NCBI GenBank assembly: GCA_965224065.1
Contig: CBDCYF010000005.1
Coordinates: 620,001 to 684,000, forward strand
From: JAOTZA01 sp965224065
GTDB taxonomy: Bacteria; Acidobacteriota; Thermoanaerobaculia; Multivoradales; JAHEKO01
Direction: 5' to 3'
Length of the DNA stretch: 64,000 nucleotides
Of the stretch, positions 1 to 8,049 are shown piece after piece (position 1 is the stretch's first letter; the number at the start of each line of letters is the position of its first letter). A model generated the notes under the pieces. That model had not been told where the DNA came from. It saw nothing but the letters and a program-made list of their open reading frames with translations, and ran no database searches. The translations under genes were made by a program, and so were the position numbers.

Positions 1-138
1 TGGATGCCCGGAAGGACGTATTTCCGGCGCAACTTCTCTTTGCGCGATCCCGATGCCAAGCAGGCGCTGCGAAAGCACTGGGGTGCCACCGAAGCTTCTG
101 TTCTCCGCCAGGCCGAGCCCTCACCCGGCAGGCGTTAG
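1..138 (+). CDS. C-terminal fragment of an unidentified protein
   Basis: An open frame enters from the left edge and ends at TAG 136-138. It gives 45 residues rich in Arg and aromatic residues, beginning WMPGRTYFRRNFSLRD. The start lies outside the window and the fragment matches no motif I know. Its GC-rich third codon positions suit a real gene. It converges on the metalloprotease encoded on the opposite strand just downstream. Confidence 0.45.
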   Translation, partial: WMPGRTYFRRNFSLRDPDAKQALRKHWGATEASVLRQAEPSPGRR

Positions 139-170
139 ACCGGCCGTCGGCTAAAACCGAAGACGGGACT

Positions 171-2225
171 TCAGGGGTTGGCGCAGACAAACTCGGCGCC
201 AGCGCTGACGGTGAACCCGTTGTCCAGCGTGATCGACGGCGCCTGAAACGTGACAAAGCCGGGCGATTCGACTTCATAGGCCGCCGCCGAAAGAGACACG
301 CAGGCCGCGATCATCACAGGATTGCCGTTCTCGGACCCGTCAGGCACGGCCACGACGTCGGGGGCCGCGCACGAGGACCCGCGCCCGGCGAGTGGGACGC
401 TGACCGACGCCGGGTCGCCATTGGTGTTGAGGTCGAGCTGTTCGGCAAAGGTCGCCTCAGTGCCGGGTGAGAAGGTCACCCGAACCGTGCAACTGTCGCC
501 GGCGGCGAGCGTCGGCGCCGCCGAGGCACACGGGTCGGGGCCGCCGTTCGGATCGAGTGAAAAGTCGGTCGCGTTGGAGAGCAGCATCGAGTAGATGTCG
601 AGCGCCGCGGTGCCGGTGGTGTTGTTGGCCAGCGTCAGCACCTGGTTCGCGGCCTCACCCACACCCAATGTTCCGAAATCGACCGCGGCGGGAGTGACCG
701 CCAAAACCGGCGGTGGCCCGACCGACAGGGTGATTTGAAAACCGTTGGTGGTGGCGGCGTCGACCGAGACGCTGATCTCGTTGGCGGCGTCCTCGAACAG
801 CTCCCCTACTTTGAGCATGGAGCCCTCGTTGTCGGAGTAGTCGGCGGCCGGCATGTCCTCGTCGTAGAGCCAGGCGGGTTCTTCCCTCCCGGGGTCGACC
901 TCAAAGACCAGGACCGCATCTCCGGGGAGATTGCCGTCGTACCCGCCCTGCCGTTTGCGGACCTCGACCACATAGAACCGGCTGCTGGCGGGAATCGAAA
1001 TCTTCGCCATTCGGTAGTTGGGCGTCGTCGCAAGCGAAAGCGGATCCAGCGTAAGCGTGTAGACGCCGTCGATCGCCGGCTCGAACCGCTCCGCCGGGGC
1101 GATCCAGCCGAGCATGTCCTTGTGGTACACGATGGTGTGCTTGCCGAGCCTCCCATAGGTAGGATCGTTGACCGCGTAGCCGACGGAGGAGCTCATCACG
1201 TCCCACGGGCTGTCGTATGGATAGCCGTCCGCGTCCCAGTTGTTCGAATGCGGCAGGCCAAAACCATGCCCCATCTCGTGGGCGATGACGCCTTCGTCGG
1301 CATACCCCCAGGGCGGCTCCCAGGTGACGCGCCAGACCTTGGTCACCCCATCCAGAGTGGCGTACCGTCCTCCGCCCCAGGCGCAGCAATCGAGCACGGC
1401 GTTGAACATCATGTTGATGCCCTCGTACCCGCCGGTGCCGCCGTTGGAGAAATCCACACCGGCGGCATCGGCCGCGGCGGTACAGTCCGTGAACAGGCTC
1501 GTCAGGTCGGCGTCGGTTCCGCTGCCCGGCGTCGGAGCGTAATACGCCTGCGGCTGCGGCAGATCGACCCAATCCACCGCTTGGCTGCCGGCGACGTCGA
1601 TCTGCCCATAGGAACTCTCGCGCCAGTAGTGGTCAAGACCGCCGGGAACGTTGGCATACATATTCTGAAAAAACGCCAAGTTCTCGGGCTCGGTGGCGAC
1701 ATCGGAGAACTTGCACAGGATCGAGAGCCACGGTTTGGAGCCGGTGACCATTCGTGTCGCGGGCGCGGCCCGCGCCACGGCCTCGGGCCCGGTACGAGCT
1801 GCGCCAGTGGACGGTGCGAGCCGTACCCCGCTTACGGAACGGCCGCGCGCCGGTGGGCCGCTCAAGACGCGGGCCGATGCCGGCGCCAGATCCACCTCCA
1901 GCCGCTGGCCGTTCAAGGCCAGCAAGCCCCCGAGGCCCTCCACCGATTCCGTTGCCGACTCGCCGGTCAGATCCAGGCGATGCGAAACGCCCCGGTCGTC
2001 CGTCAGCGTGGTGTCCAAGACCGCCGGTAGCTCTCCTCCACCGGGGTCGTCGCGCCGGGGGTCTCCCCAGACCAGGGTCAGCACGCCGTTGAGACGCTCG
2101 GGATCCTGGGCCGCGAGCGGCCCCGCCGAGATGCCCAGCAGGATCGCCAGGATCGCTGCCGCCGCCGGCTTCGACCCTTGCTCGAAGAGGCCGGACCGCC
2201 GACCGAGATTGCCTGGACGTCTCAC
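171..2225 (-). CDS. secreted zinc metalloprotease with choice-of-anchor and C-terminal stalk domains
   Basis: The 684-residue product starts at GTG and has a long signal peptide (Ala/Leu-rich core, probable cleavage after LAAQ near residue 40). The zinc motif HEMGHGFGLPH at about residue 316 is the extended HExxHxxGxxH form found in M6-like and metzincin peptidases, so the catalytic Glu and three His ligands are present. Residues of about 510-620 resemble the ASPM/SPD-2/Hydin-like choice-of-anchor D beta sandwich (phrases VDFGTLGVG and VTFSPGT). The last 65 residues resemble the small beta repeat at the C terminus of many secreted enzymes and hold several Cys. It probably acts outside the cell on proteins, with an unknown target. 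It stands alone, divergent from guaB, with 117 bp between the starts. The family could be M6 or a relative; the metalloprotease call itself is firm. Confidence 0.85.
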   Translation of the reverse strand: MRRPGNLGRRSGLFEQGSKPAAAAILAILLGISAGPLAAQDPERLNGVLTLVWGDPRRDDPGGGELPAVLDTTLTDDRGVSHRLDLTGESATESVEGLGGLLALNGQRLEVDLAPASARVLSGPPARGRSVSGVRLAPSTGAARTGPEAVARAAPATRMVTGSKPWLSILCKFSDVATEPENLAFFQNMYANVPGGLDHYWRESSYGQIDVAGSQAVDWVDLPQPQAYYAPTPGSGTDADLTSLFTDCTAAADAAGVDFSNGGTGGYEGINMMFNAVLDCCAWGGGRYATLDGVTKVWRVTWEPPWGYADEGVIAHEMGHGFGLPHSNNWDADGYPYDSPWDVMSSSVGYAVNDPTYGRLGKHTIVYHKDMLGWIAPAERFEPAIDGVYTLTLDPLSLATTPNYRMAKISIPASSRFYVVEVRKRQGGYDGNLPGDAVLVFEVDPGREEPAWLYDEDMPAADYSDNEGSMLKVGELFEDAANEISVSVDAATTNGFQITLSVGPPPVLAVTPAAVDFGTLGVGEAANQVLTLANNTTGTAALDIYSMLLSNATDFSLDPNGGPDPCASAAPTLAAGDSCTVRVTFSPGTEATFAEQLDLNTNGDPASVSVPLAGRGSSCAAPDVVAVPDGSENGNPVMIAACVSLSAAAYEVESPGFVTFQAPSITLDNGFTVSAGAEFVCANP

Positions 2226-2342
2226 CAGGACACCCTACGCAACCTCCCTGCAACTCGCCGTGAAGACGGTCACAGGGGAGCTCCTCGGGTCATCTGATAA
2301 CCTCCGCCAACCCCGAGGGGCCGCGAATCACGCCGGACCGCA

Positions 2343-3815
2343 ATGACGAACGCCGCCGAGCCACCTCTCGCCCTCACCTTCGACGACGTCCTCATCGTCC
2401 CCGCGTTCTCGGCCGTCCATCCCAACAAGGTAGATCTGCGCACGCAGCTGTGCCGCGGCATCGAGATGAACATCCCGGTGCTCTCGGCAGCGATGGACAC
2501 CGTGACCGAGGCTGCCCTGGCCATCGCCGTGGCGCAAGAAGGGGGCGTCGGCGTGATTCACAAGAACCTGTCGATTGACCGCCAGGCCGCCGAAGTCGAC
2601 AAGGTCAAGCGCAGCGAAGCGGGAATGATCGTCGATCCGGTGACCATGCGCCCCGAACAGCGCATCCGCGAAGCGCTGGAGGTAATGGCGCGCTACAAGA
2701 TCTCCGGTGTACCGGTAACCGACAACGCAGGGCGGCTCGTCGGCATCCTCACCAACCGCGATCTGCGCTTCGAGACCGATCTCGAGAAGCGGATCGAGGA
2801 GCTGATGACCCGCGAGAACCTGGTCACCGTGCCCGAGGGCACGACCCTGGACGAGGCCAAGGCCCTTCTCCACCAGCACCGAATCGAGAAGCTGCTGGTG
2901 GTCGACGACGACAACAACCTCACCGGGTTGATCACCGTCAAGGACATCGAGAAGACGATGCGTTACCCCGATGCGTGCAAGGACGAACTCGGACGGCTCC
3001 GGGTCGGTGGCGCGATCGGCGCGGCGGGCGACTATCTCGATCGCGCCGGCGCTCTGGTCGAGGCCCAGGTCGATTTTCTGGTGCTCGATTCCTCGCACGC
3101 CCACAGCGAAGGCGTCCTCAGGGCCGCGGACACGCTGCGCGAGCGCTTTCCCGAAACCCGGATCATCGCGGGAAACGTCGCCACCGCAGAGGGCACCCGC
3201 GCCCTCATCGAGCGGGGCGCGGACGCGGTGAAAGTCGGCATCGGTCCCGGGTCGATCTGCACCACCCGGGTGGTCACCGGGAGCGGTCTGCCACAGGTGA
3301 CGGCGGTACAGGATTGCCTGCGTGCCGCCGCCGAAAGCGAGATTCCACTGATCGCCGACGGGGGGGTCAAGTTCTCGGGTGACGTCACCAAGTCGATCGC
3401 CGCGGGAGCGCACTCGGTCATGCTCGGATCGCTCTTTGCCGGAACCGAAGAGAGCCCCGGCGAGACGATCCTCTACCAGGGGCGCAGCTACAAGGCCCAC
3501 CGGGGCATGGGCTCGCTATCGGCCATGGCCCGGGGCTCGGCGGACCGCTATTTTCAGCGTGAGAGCCAGGAGCTGGGCAAGCTGGTGCCGGAGGGCATCG
3601 AGGGAATGGTGCCGTACAAGGGCAGCGTCCACACCATGCTGGTGCAGATGGTCGGTGGCCTCCGCTCCGGCATGGGGCTGGCCGGCTGCGACTCGATCGA
3701 CGCGCTGCGGAGCACGGCGCGATTTGTCCGGGTGACGGCAGCGGGCCTCAAAGAAGGCCACGCCCACGACGTGGTGATCACCAAGGAAGCGCCCAACTAC
3801 TGGGTCGACCGCTAG
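2343..3815 (+). CDS. guaB: inosine-5'-monophosphate dehydrogenase
   Basis: The 490-residue protein has full family length. It oxidises IMP to XMP with NAD in the cytoplasm, the committed step of GMP synthesis. The N terminus (LTFDDVLIVPAFS) is typical. Two CBS domains occupy about residues 95-205, and the active-site loop GPGSICTTR places the catalytic Cys at residue 306. The flap region with MGSL and the Arg-Tyr-Phe segment follows. It starts at ATG 2343. Its last 109 bases, including TAG, plus two more bases recur exactly at 5395-5505, and the stop sits in a CTAG that once overlapped the stop of the opposite-strand ATPase gene. Confidence 0.97.
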   Translation: MTNAAEPPLALTFDDVLIVPAFSAVHPNKVDLRTQLCRGIEMNIPVLSAAMDTVTEAALAIAVAQEGGVGVIHKNLSIDRQAAEVDKVKRSEAGMIVDPVTMRPEQRIREALEVMARYKISGVPVTDNAGRLVGILTNRDLRFETDLEKRIEELMTRENLVTVPEGTTLDEAKALLHQHRIEKLLVVDDDNNLTGLITVKDIEKTMRYPDACKDELGRLRVGGAIGAAGDYLDRAGALVEAQVDFLVLDSSHAHSEGVLRAADTLRERFPETRIIAGNVATAEGTRALIERGADAVKVGIGPGSICTTRVVTGSGLPQVTAVQDCLRAAAESEIPLIADGGVKFSGDVTKSIAAGAHSVMLGSLFAGTEESPGETILYQGRSYKAHRGMGSLSAMARGSADRYFQRESQELGKLVPEGIEGMVPYKGSVHTMLVQMVGGLRSGMGLAGCDSIDALRSTARFVRVTAAGLKEGHAHDVVITKEAPNYWVDR

Positions 3816-3817
3816 CC
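3707..3817 (+). repeat. direct repeat, copy 1 (native guaB 3' end)
   Basis: These 111 bases cover the last 36 codons of guaB, its TAG and two following bases, and are identical base for base to 5395-5505. With copy 2 they bracket an A+T-richer insert of roughly 1.6 kb. The exact identity includes third codon positions, so the duplication is recent or kept homogeneous by recombination. Confidence 0.95.
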
Positions 3818-4026
3818 GGCCATCTACTTCTTGTAGCTCGACGCCTCGGCGGCTCGATCGGGCACACCGACATACAACCCGACGCCGGGGTGTCGCGCTC
3901 CAAATCGCGCTCGTCCACTTCGACCGCCACCGCCCCCTCCCAGTCCGCGTCCATCAGGCGTAGCCAAAGCACCAGCGAGATGCCTCGGCATGGACCTCCT
4001 TCTTGGTGGTTCGATGGGCACAAGGC
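3813..4026 (-). pseudogene. decayed remnant of the HerA/DUF87-type ATPase gene
   Basis: Read on the minus strand this stretch aligns with 6097-6300 inside the intact ATPase gene (phrases YVGVPDRAA, SSYKK, VDERDLERD). It is clearly diverged and carries single-base deletions. One lies where the intact gene has a Gly-Ser-Tyr codon run and shifts the frame; another is in the matching Glu-Asp-Ile-Ser segment. The last few codons before the stop resemble the ATPase C terminus (Met-Ala-Gly against Met-Val-Gly), joined to the interior by loss of about 590 bases. It lies directly after guaB exactly as the intact gene lies after the second guaB 3' copy, so it is a nonfunctional fragment of a related allele. 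Confidence 0.88.
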
Positions 4027-4070
4027 GTGTGCGAGATATTGAAATTTGAATTTGCGCTGTGGGAATCTTG

Positions 4071-4076
4071 TATAAT
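4071..4076 (+). promoter_or_regulatory. TATAAT -10 element of the inserted gene pair
   Basis: A perfect TATAAT lies 21 bases upstream of ATG 4098 in an A+T-rich stretch. A TTGAAT lies upstream with a long 19-base spacer, so the -35 is weak. An upstream in-frame ATG at 4059 would lie before this promoter, which favours the ATG at 4098. Confidence 0.5.
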
Positions 4077-4097
4077 TGTCCAAGTAACTCCGAGACA

Positions 4098-4937
4098 ATG
4101 AGCCGAAAACGAGTGGCAAACTGGCCACGGCATAACGTCCAACGCTTGACGTGCTGCGCGATCATGATCGGGGCATGTTGGGCTAAACCTGGCGTTCCCG
4201 CCACAGATGACTGGGCATTGCTAGAGGAGCTCAAGACCAGGAAAAGAACCCTCTACCTGGAGCTGCAGGAGGTTGAATCGGAGATCGTTCTCCTTGAGGA
4301 CCGGCTCTCCGCTCTTGACAATCGGGGAAGTTCACAAGGTGAGCTTGCGATCGAGATCGAGCTGCGAACGAGCACAACCCTGCACGCTGAGCCGAACCAG
4401 TTCTCGGAACAGGTGGCTCACTTGAGGGCCGGTAACACCGTTAGGGTTGTTGGCGCGGCCGTGGTGGGCGAATGGTACCCATCGGTTTTCGAAGGGCAGC
4501 ACGGGTACGTGGATTACTCAGACATCGCTGGAGTTCTGGATGGTCAGAACGCTCTCCGACTCGTCGAGTTCTCAATCCAGTTGGCAAAGCGAAAACAGGA
4601 GGCCGAAGAGGCTGCCTACCAGGCGGAACGCGAGAGAGAGCTCGAGGCGGTGAAGGCTGCGGTTCAGGCGACGCGAGCGAAGGTTGCACAGCGTCGGCGA
4701 GAGGCAATCAACGCGTCGTTCTCTGGGAACACCGCCAAGCGCCTACTGAACGGGGAGGCCTGGCTGGGAATGACTAAGGAGATGCTGATCCTTAGTCGGG
4801 GCTACCCCGATCACGTTTCGAGGACTGTTTCGGGAGCCGGCGTTCGAGAACAGTGGTTCTACCCTTTGTTGGGGGTGGTTTACTTCTTTGAAGAAGGTGT
4901 GTTGACCGCATGGCAGGATCAAGCCCTCACAAAATAA
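4098..4937 (+). CDS. putative lipoprotein with SH3-like, coiled-coil and BamE/SmpA-like regions
   Basis: The 279-residue product has a basic N terminus and a hydrophobic stretch ending in IGAC, a plausible lipobox near residue 19, so it may be a lipoprotein. A short coiled coil (about 35-70) precedes an SH3b-like segment of about 60 residues (phrases TLHAEPN, VAHLRAGNTVRVVG, WYPSVFEGQHGYV). A long Glu/Lys/Arg-rich helix follows (about 155-210). The C-terminal 65 residues resemble the BamE/SmpA fold (LNGEAWLGMTKEML, then an aromatic strand pair). The bases are visibly richer in A+T than in neighbours, which suggests transfer. The next gene follows after 13 bp, probably in one transcript. No function can be assigned; an envelope role is inference. 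Confidence 0.7.
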   Translation: MSRKRVANWPRHNVQRLTCCAIMIGACWAKPGVPATDDWALLEELKTRKRTLYLELQEVESEIVLLEDRLSALDNRGSSQGELAIEIELRTSTTLHAEPNQFSEQVAHLRAGNTVRVVGAAVVGEWYPSVFEGQHGYVDYSDIAGVLDGQNALRLVEFSIQLAKRKQEAEEAAYQAERERELEAVKAAVQATRAKVAQRRREAINASFSGNTAKRLLNGEAWLGMTKEMLILSRGYPDHVSRTVSGAGVREQWFYPLLGVVYFFEEGVLTAWQDQALTK

Positions 4938-4950
4938 GCGGAGGCCGCTA

Positions 4951-5388
4951 ATGAAGAGAAGCTTGTTGCTGGTCATTCTCGCATTGGTACCTGCGGCGGC
5001 AACGCCCGAGGACTTGGTTGCTAAAAAGGCCTTTTTGGTTCAGCAGGGCAAGCGGCACGCCGGCGAGCTACGCATCACAAAAGAACTGCTCGAATTCACG
5101 CCTGCAGTAGAGAACTGGTGTAGGCCAAACTGTCCGGAATCAGACGGCCCACGGGGGGTTGTGCGGCTTCGCAAGGGTCAGATCAAAACGGTTGAGACCG
5201 CCTTCCGAAAGGAGGGGGCCTCTGTAGGGTCGATTTTCATGTTCGGACTACACGCACGAAAGAAAAACTTCACGACAATCGGTATCACGACCCACATCGG
5301 AAAGATCTTCGTGTTTTCAATCAAAGGCAAGGAGTCTATGGAGTATGTGATGGCCATCCGCTTGCTCGCGTCGGAAGAGCCTGGTTGA
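4951..5388 (+). CDS. small exported protein of unknown function, possibly PH/GRAM-like fold
   Basis: The 145-residue product begins MKRSLLLVILALVPAAA, a clear signal peptide. GGAG lies 11 bases before ATG 4951. The mature part alternates strand-like segments ending in one helix (ESMEYVMAIRLL), with the pattern of small PH/GRAM-like barrels. Two Cys (WCRPNC) could form a disulfide. I know no family for it. It follows the lipoprotein gene by 13 bp and is the second cargo gene between the two guaB 3' copies, so the pair probably works together in the envelope. Its base composition matches its partner and differs from the rest of the window. Confidence 0.65.
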   Translation: MKRSLLLVILALVPAAATPEDLVAKKAFLVQQGKRHAGELRITKELLEFTPAVENWCRPNCPESDGPRGVVRLRKGQIKTVETAFRKEGASVGSIFMFGLHARKKNFTTIGITTHIGKIFVFSIKGKESMEYVMAIRLLASEEPG

Positions 5389-5394
5389 ACGAAG

Positions 5395-5505
5395 GCGGAG
5401 CACGGCGCGATTTGTCCGGGTGACGGCAGCGGGCCTCAAAGAAGGCCACGCCCACGACGTGGTGATCACCAAGGAAGCGCCCAACTACTGGGTCGACCGC
5501 TAGCC
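5395..5505 (+). repeat. direct repeat, copy 2 (orphan guaB 3' end)
   Basis: This is an exact copy of 3707-3817. It carries the last 36 codons of guaB and the stop, with no upstream guaB sequence, so it cannot be expressed as guaB. Its TAG at 5501-5503 overlaps the stop of the intact ATPase gene (TAG on the minus strand at 5500-5502), the arrangement expected of the original convergent pair. Confidence 0.95.
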
Positions 5506-7893
5506 CACCATCCAGGCCAGGGCCACCAGCTTGACGTCCACGTCGGCCCGCCGCGGCCGGAGCGAAGCGGTCTCGAGCTCCTCATTGAGCGGGTCGTAGC
5601 GCTCGTCGAGGGCGTCGATCGCGGCCTGGAGCTCCTCGTTGAGTTCTTCGATCTCCTCGATCAGGACGTCGATGTTCTCCTCGGCCCGCTCGATGTCCGC
5701 CTTCTCCTTGGCGGAGCGCCCCATCCGGCCCGCGGCGGTGCGCGCCCGGCTCAAGGTCGTGTAGCTGAGCTTTTTGCGTCCGGTCAGGGCACCGAGAAGG
5801 GTCGCCCCGATCGATAGGGCGCTTTGGAGCTTTTGGCCCTTGGCCTGCTCTTTCTCGACCTCGAGCCGCTGCCGCGCCTTGCGCAATCGCTCTTCCAGGC
5901 GGTCGTTCTTGGTGGCGTATTTCTTGCGCAGCTTTTCCTTCTCGACATCTCGTTTCTCGCGCGCCAGCTCGCCGAGACGAATGCGGAAGTCTCGCTCGCT
6001 TTCGAGCGGCTCCGAGGTGAGCTTGTAGACCGTGCTCTTGAACAACTCCAGACCGCGGTCCCGATAGAGAAAATCCGATAGCTCTTTCTCCCATTTTTTG
6101 TAGCTCGATGCCTTGGCGGCGCGATCGGGCACACCGACATACGAGCCCGACGCCGGGGCGTCGCGCTCCAAGTCGCGCTCGTCCACTTCGACCGCCACCG
6201 CTTCCTCCCAATCCGCGTCGATCAACCCCTCGTCGAGCCGCAGCGCCAGCGAGATGTCCTCGGCATGGACCTCCTTCTTGGTGGTTCGGTGGACATAGCG
6301 GACCTTGCCCAGCCCCAGCAGATACGGCTCGAAACGGTCGTCCTCACCAGGACGGACAAAAAACTGCGGGACCTCGGGAGGCAACATCGGGCGCGTCGCC
6401 CCCTGGGGCTCGGCGCCGGCCCTGGGCGCCCTTGTCGGCTCCGCCGTGGCCTTCGCGGGCGCCGGCGCGGGCTCCGCGATCTCAGGCTTGCGGTCTCTCA
6501 TCAGCTTCTTGATCTGCTGGCGGGTCAGCGGGCCGCGCAGATAGGACATCGCCCAGCGGGTGTGAAAGACCACCGGAGCGTCCTCGTGCACGTTGTGGAG
6601 GAGAAACACCCGCTTGCCCAGACCGGTGATGATCTTCTCGGCCTGTTTGGGGTCCAGACTCGCCCCGCCGTCGATTCCCTCCAGGCCCTCGAGAACCCGG
6701 TCCTTGTCGCGCTCGGTCTGCAGCCGCCCGATAAACCAGGTACCGGTGTTGGAGAGCCCCTTGTAGTCGAGATCGACGGGATTCTGGGTCGCCAGCACGA
6801 CGCCGACCCCATAGGCGCGCGCCTGTTTGAGCAGCGTCAGCAGGGGTTTTTTGGACGGCGGCTCGGCCACCGGAGGCATATAGCCAAAGATCTCGTCCAT
6901 ATAGAGCAGCGCTCTCAAGCTTGTCGTCCCGGGACGCGAGCGCATCCACGAGAGCGTCTGATTGAGCAGCAGCGACACAAAGAACATCCGCTCGCTCTCC
7001 GAGAGATGAGCGATCGAAAAGATGGCCACCCGCGGCTTGCCCTGCGGTGTGTGGAGAATCTCGCCGACGTCGAGCGGTTGCCCGGTCATCCAGCCCTGAA
7101 AGCCCGGCGCCGCCAGCAGATTGTTGACCTGCATGGCGAACTTGAAGCGATCTTTCGATGGAAAGAACGAGTCGAGCTCCATCACGCCGATGCGGTCGAC
7201 CGGCGGGTCCTGGATGGCTTGAATCAGGGAGCCCAGATCGACCTGCGCGCCGCTTCCCCACAGGTGGTCGAGAATGGTGGAGAGCAAGATGTGCTCGCGG
7301 CTCTGGATCGGGTCGGCGTCGACGCCCAGAAGACCCAGCAGGCTGGTCGCGGTCGAAGAGATCCGGTCGCGCAGCAAGTCGGGCTCGTCGATCACCGCTT
7401 GAGAGGGCGCCGCAAACGAAGACAGAATCGATACCGGCTGACCCGCTTCGCTGCCCGGTGTGTAGACCACAAACTCGGCCGAGTCGCGCAGGCGGCGGAT
7501 CCGCTCGCCGGTCTGCCCATAGGAGGCGAGGCCGTTTTTCCACAGCTCCGCCTGCTTGGCCGCGTACTCATCGGGCGAGAGCTCCTTGCGCCGAGCGTCG
7601 TCTTCGTTGACCCACGGCCGGAAGTCGCCCGGGGCCAGATCCGGGAAGGTGAGCAGCAGGTTGGCCAGGTCTCCCTTGGGGTCGACAACGATGGACGGGA
7701 TGCCGTCGATCGCCGCCTCTTCCAGAAGGGTGACGCAGAGACCGGTCTTGCCGCTGCCGGTCATCCCCACACAGACCGCGTGGGTGACCAGGTCCTTCGA
7801 GTCGTAGAGCAGAAGCGTGTCTTCCTGCTCTTTCTTCTCGAGGTCGTAGTGACGGCCGAGATAGAACGCGCCGAGTTTTTCGTAGTTGTCCAT
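5500..7893 (-). CDS. HerA/DUF87-type ATP-binding protein with coiled-coil C-terminal half
   Basis: The 797-residue protein has Walker A GMTGSGKT (Lys 49) and Walker B LLYMDE (Asp 333), followed by a Gln/Asn sensor phrase (VVLATQNPVDLDY). This is the core of HerA-like/DUF87 P-loop ATPases, DNA-pumping or remodelling enzymes related to FtsK. A Pro/Ala linker (about 470-520) leads to a C-terminal half with two long coiled coils (about 620-680 and 735-775). ATG 7893 is preferred over an upstream in-frame start because GGGAGGG precedes it at ideal distance. No nuclease partner such as NurA is adjacent. A frameshifted fragment of a relative lies at 3813-4026. The cellular role is not known. Confidence 0.85.
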   Translation of the reverse strand: MDNYEKLGAFYLGRHYDLEKKEQEDTLLLYDSKDLVTHAVCVGMTGSGKTGLCVTLLEEAAIDGIPSIVVDPKGDLANLLLTFPDLAPGDFRPWVNEDDARRKELSPDEYAAKQAELWKNGLASYGQTGERIRRLRDSAEFVVYTPGSEAGQPVSILSSFAAPSQAVIDEPDLLRDRISSTATSLLGLLGVDADPIQSREHILLSTILDHLWGSGAQVDLGSLIQAIQDPPVDRIGVMELDSFFPSKDRFKFAMQVNNLLAAPGFQGWMTGQPLDVGEILHTPQGKPRVAIFSIAHLSESERMFFVSLLLNQTLSWMRSRPGTTSLRALLYMDEIFGYMPPVAEPPSKKPLLTLLKQARAYGVGVVLATQNPVDLDYKGLSNTGTWFIGRLQTERDKDRVLEGLEGIDGGASLDPKQAEKIITGLGKRVFLLHNVHEDAPVVFHTRWAMSYLRGPLTRQQIKKLMRDRKPEIAEPAPAPAKATAEPTRAPRAGAEPQGATRPMLPPEVPQFFVRPGEDDRFEPYLLGLGKVRYVHRTTKKEVHAEDISLALRLDEGLIDADWEEAVAVEVDERDLERDAPASGSYVGVPDRAAKASSYKKWEKELSDFLYRDRGLELFKSTVYKLTSEPLESERDFRIRLGELAREKRDVEKEKLRKKYATKNDRLEERLRKARQRLEVEKEQAKGQKLQSALSIGATLLGALTGRKKLSYTTLSRARTAAGRMGRSAKEKADIERAEENIDVLIEEIEELNEELQAAIDALDERYDPLNEELETASLRPRRADVDVKLVALAWMVG

Positions 7894-8049
7894 CGACCCT
7901 CCCAAAACGCTTGGCAAGAGACTCTGTAAAGAGGTGCCCGGCTGCCGCCGGAGCCGGGTCAAGGTATCAAATCCGTCTACCGATTCGTAGTCGACGGGCT
8001 GGCCGCAGGCAGGCCGGCGCTGGGCGCTGCGGGTTCGAATGGAGCGTCG

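Noticed and set aside
735..2030. Long plus-strand frame opposite the metalloprotease
   Set aside because: It lies fully antisense to a gene with clear zinc motif and signal peptide; long antisense frames are expected at this GC content. The same holds for those opposite ATPase (6265-7929), mutL/rnc (24783-26960) and ppdK (28552-30048).
5395..5503. Second functional guaB
   Set aside because: Only the last 36 codons are present, with no start or active site.
3707..5505. Insertion sequence or transposon between the guaB copies
   Set aside because: No transposase and no terminal inverted repeats. The bracket is a long direct repeat of host gene sequence, which fits homologous or Campbell-type insertion better.
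8015..8045. A GGTTCGAAT stretch that looks like a tRNA T-loop
   Set aside because: The flanking bases do not form the 5-bp T-stem, and no acceptor or anticodon arm is found around it.
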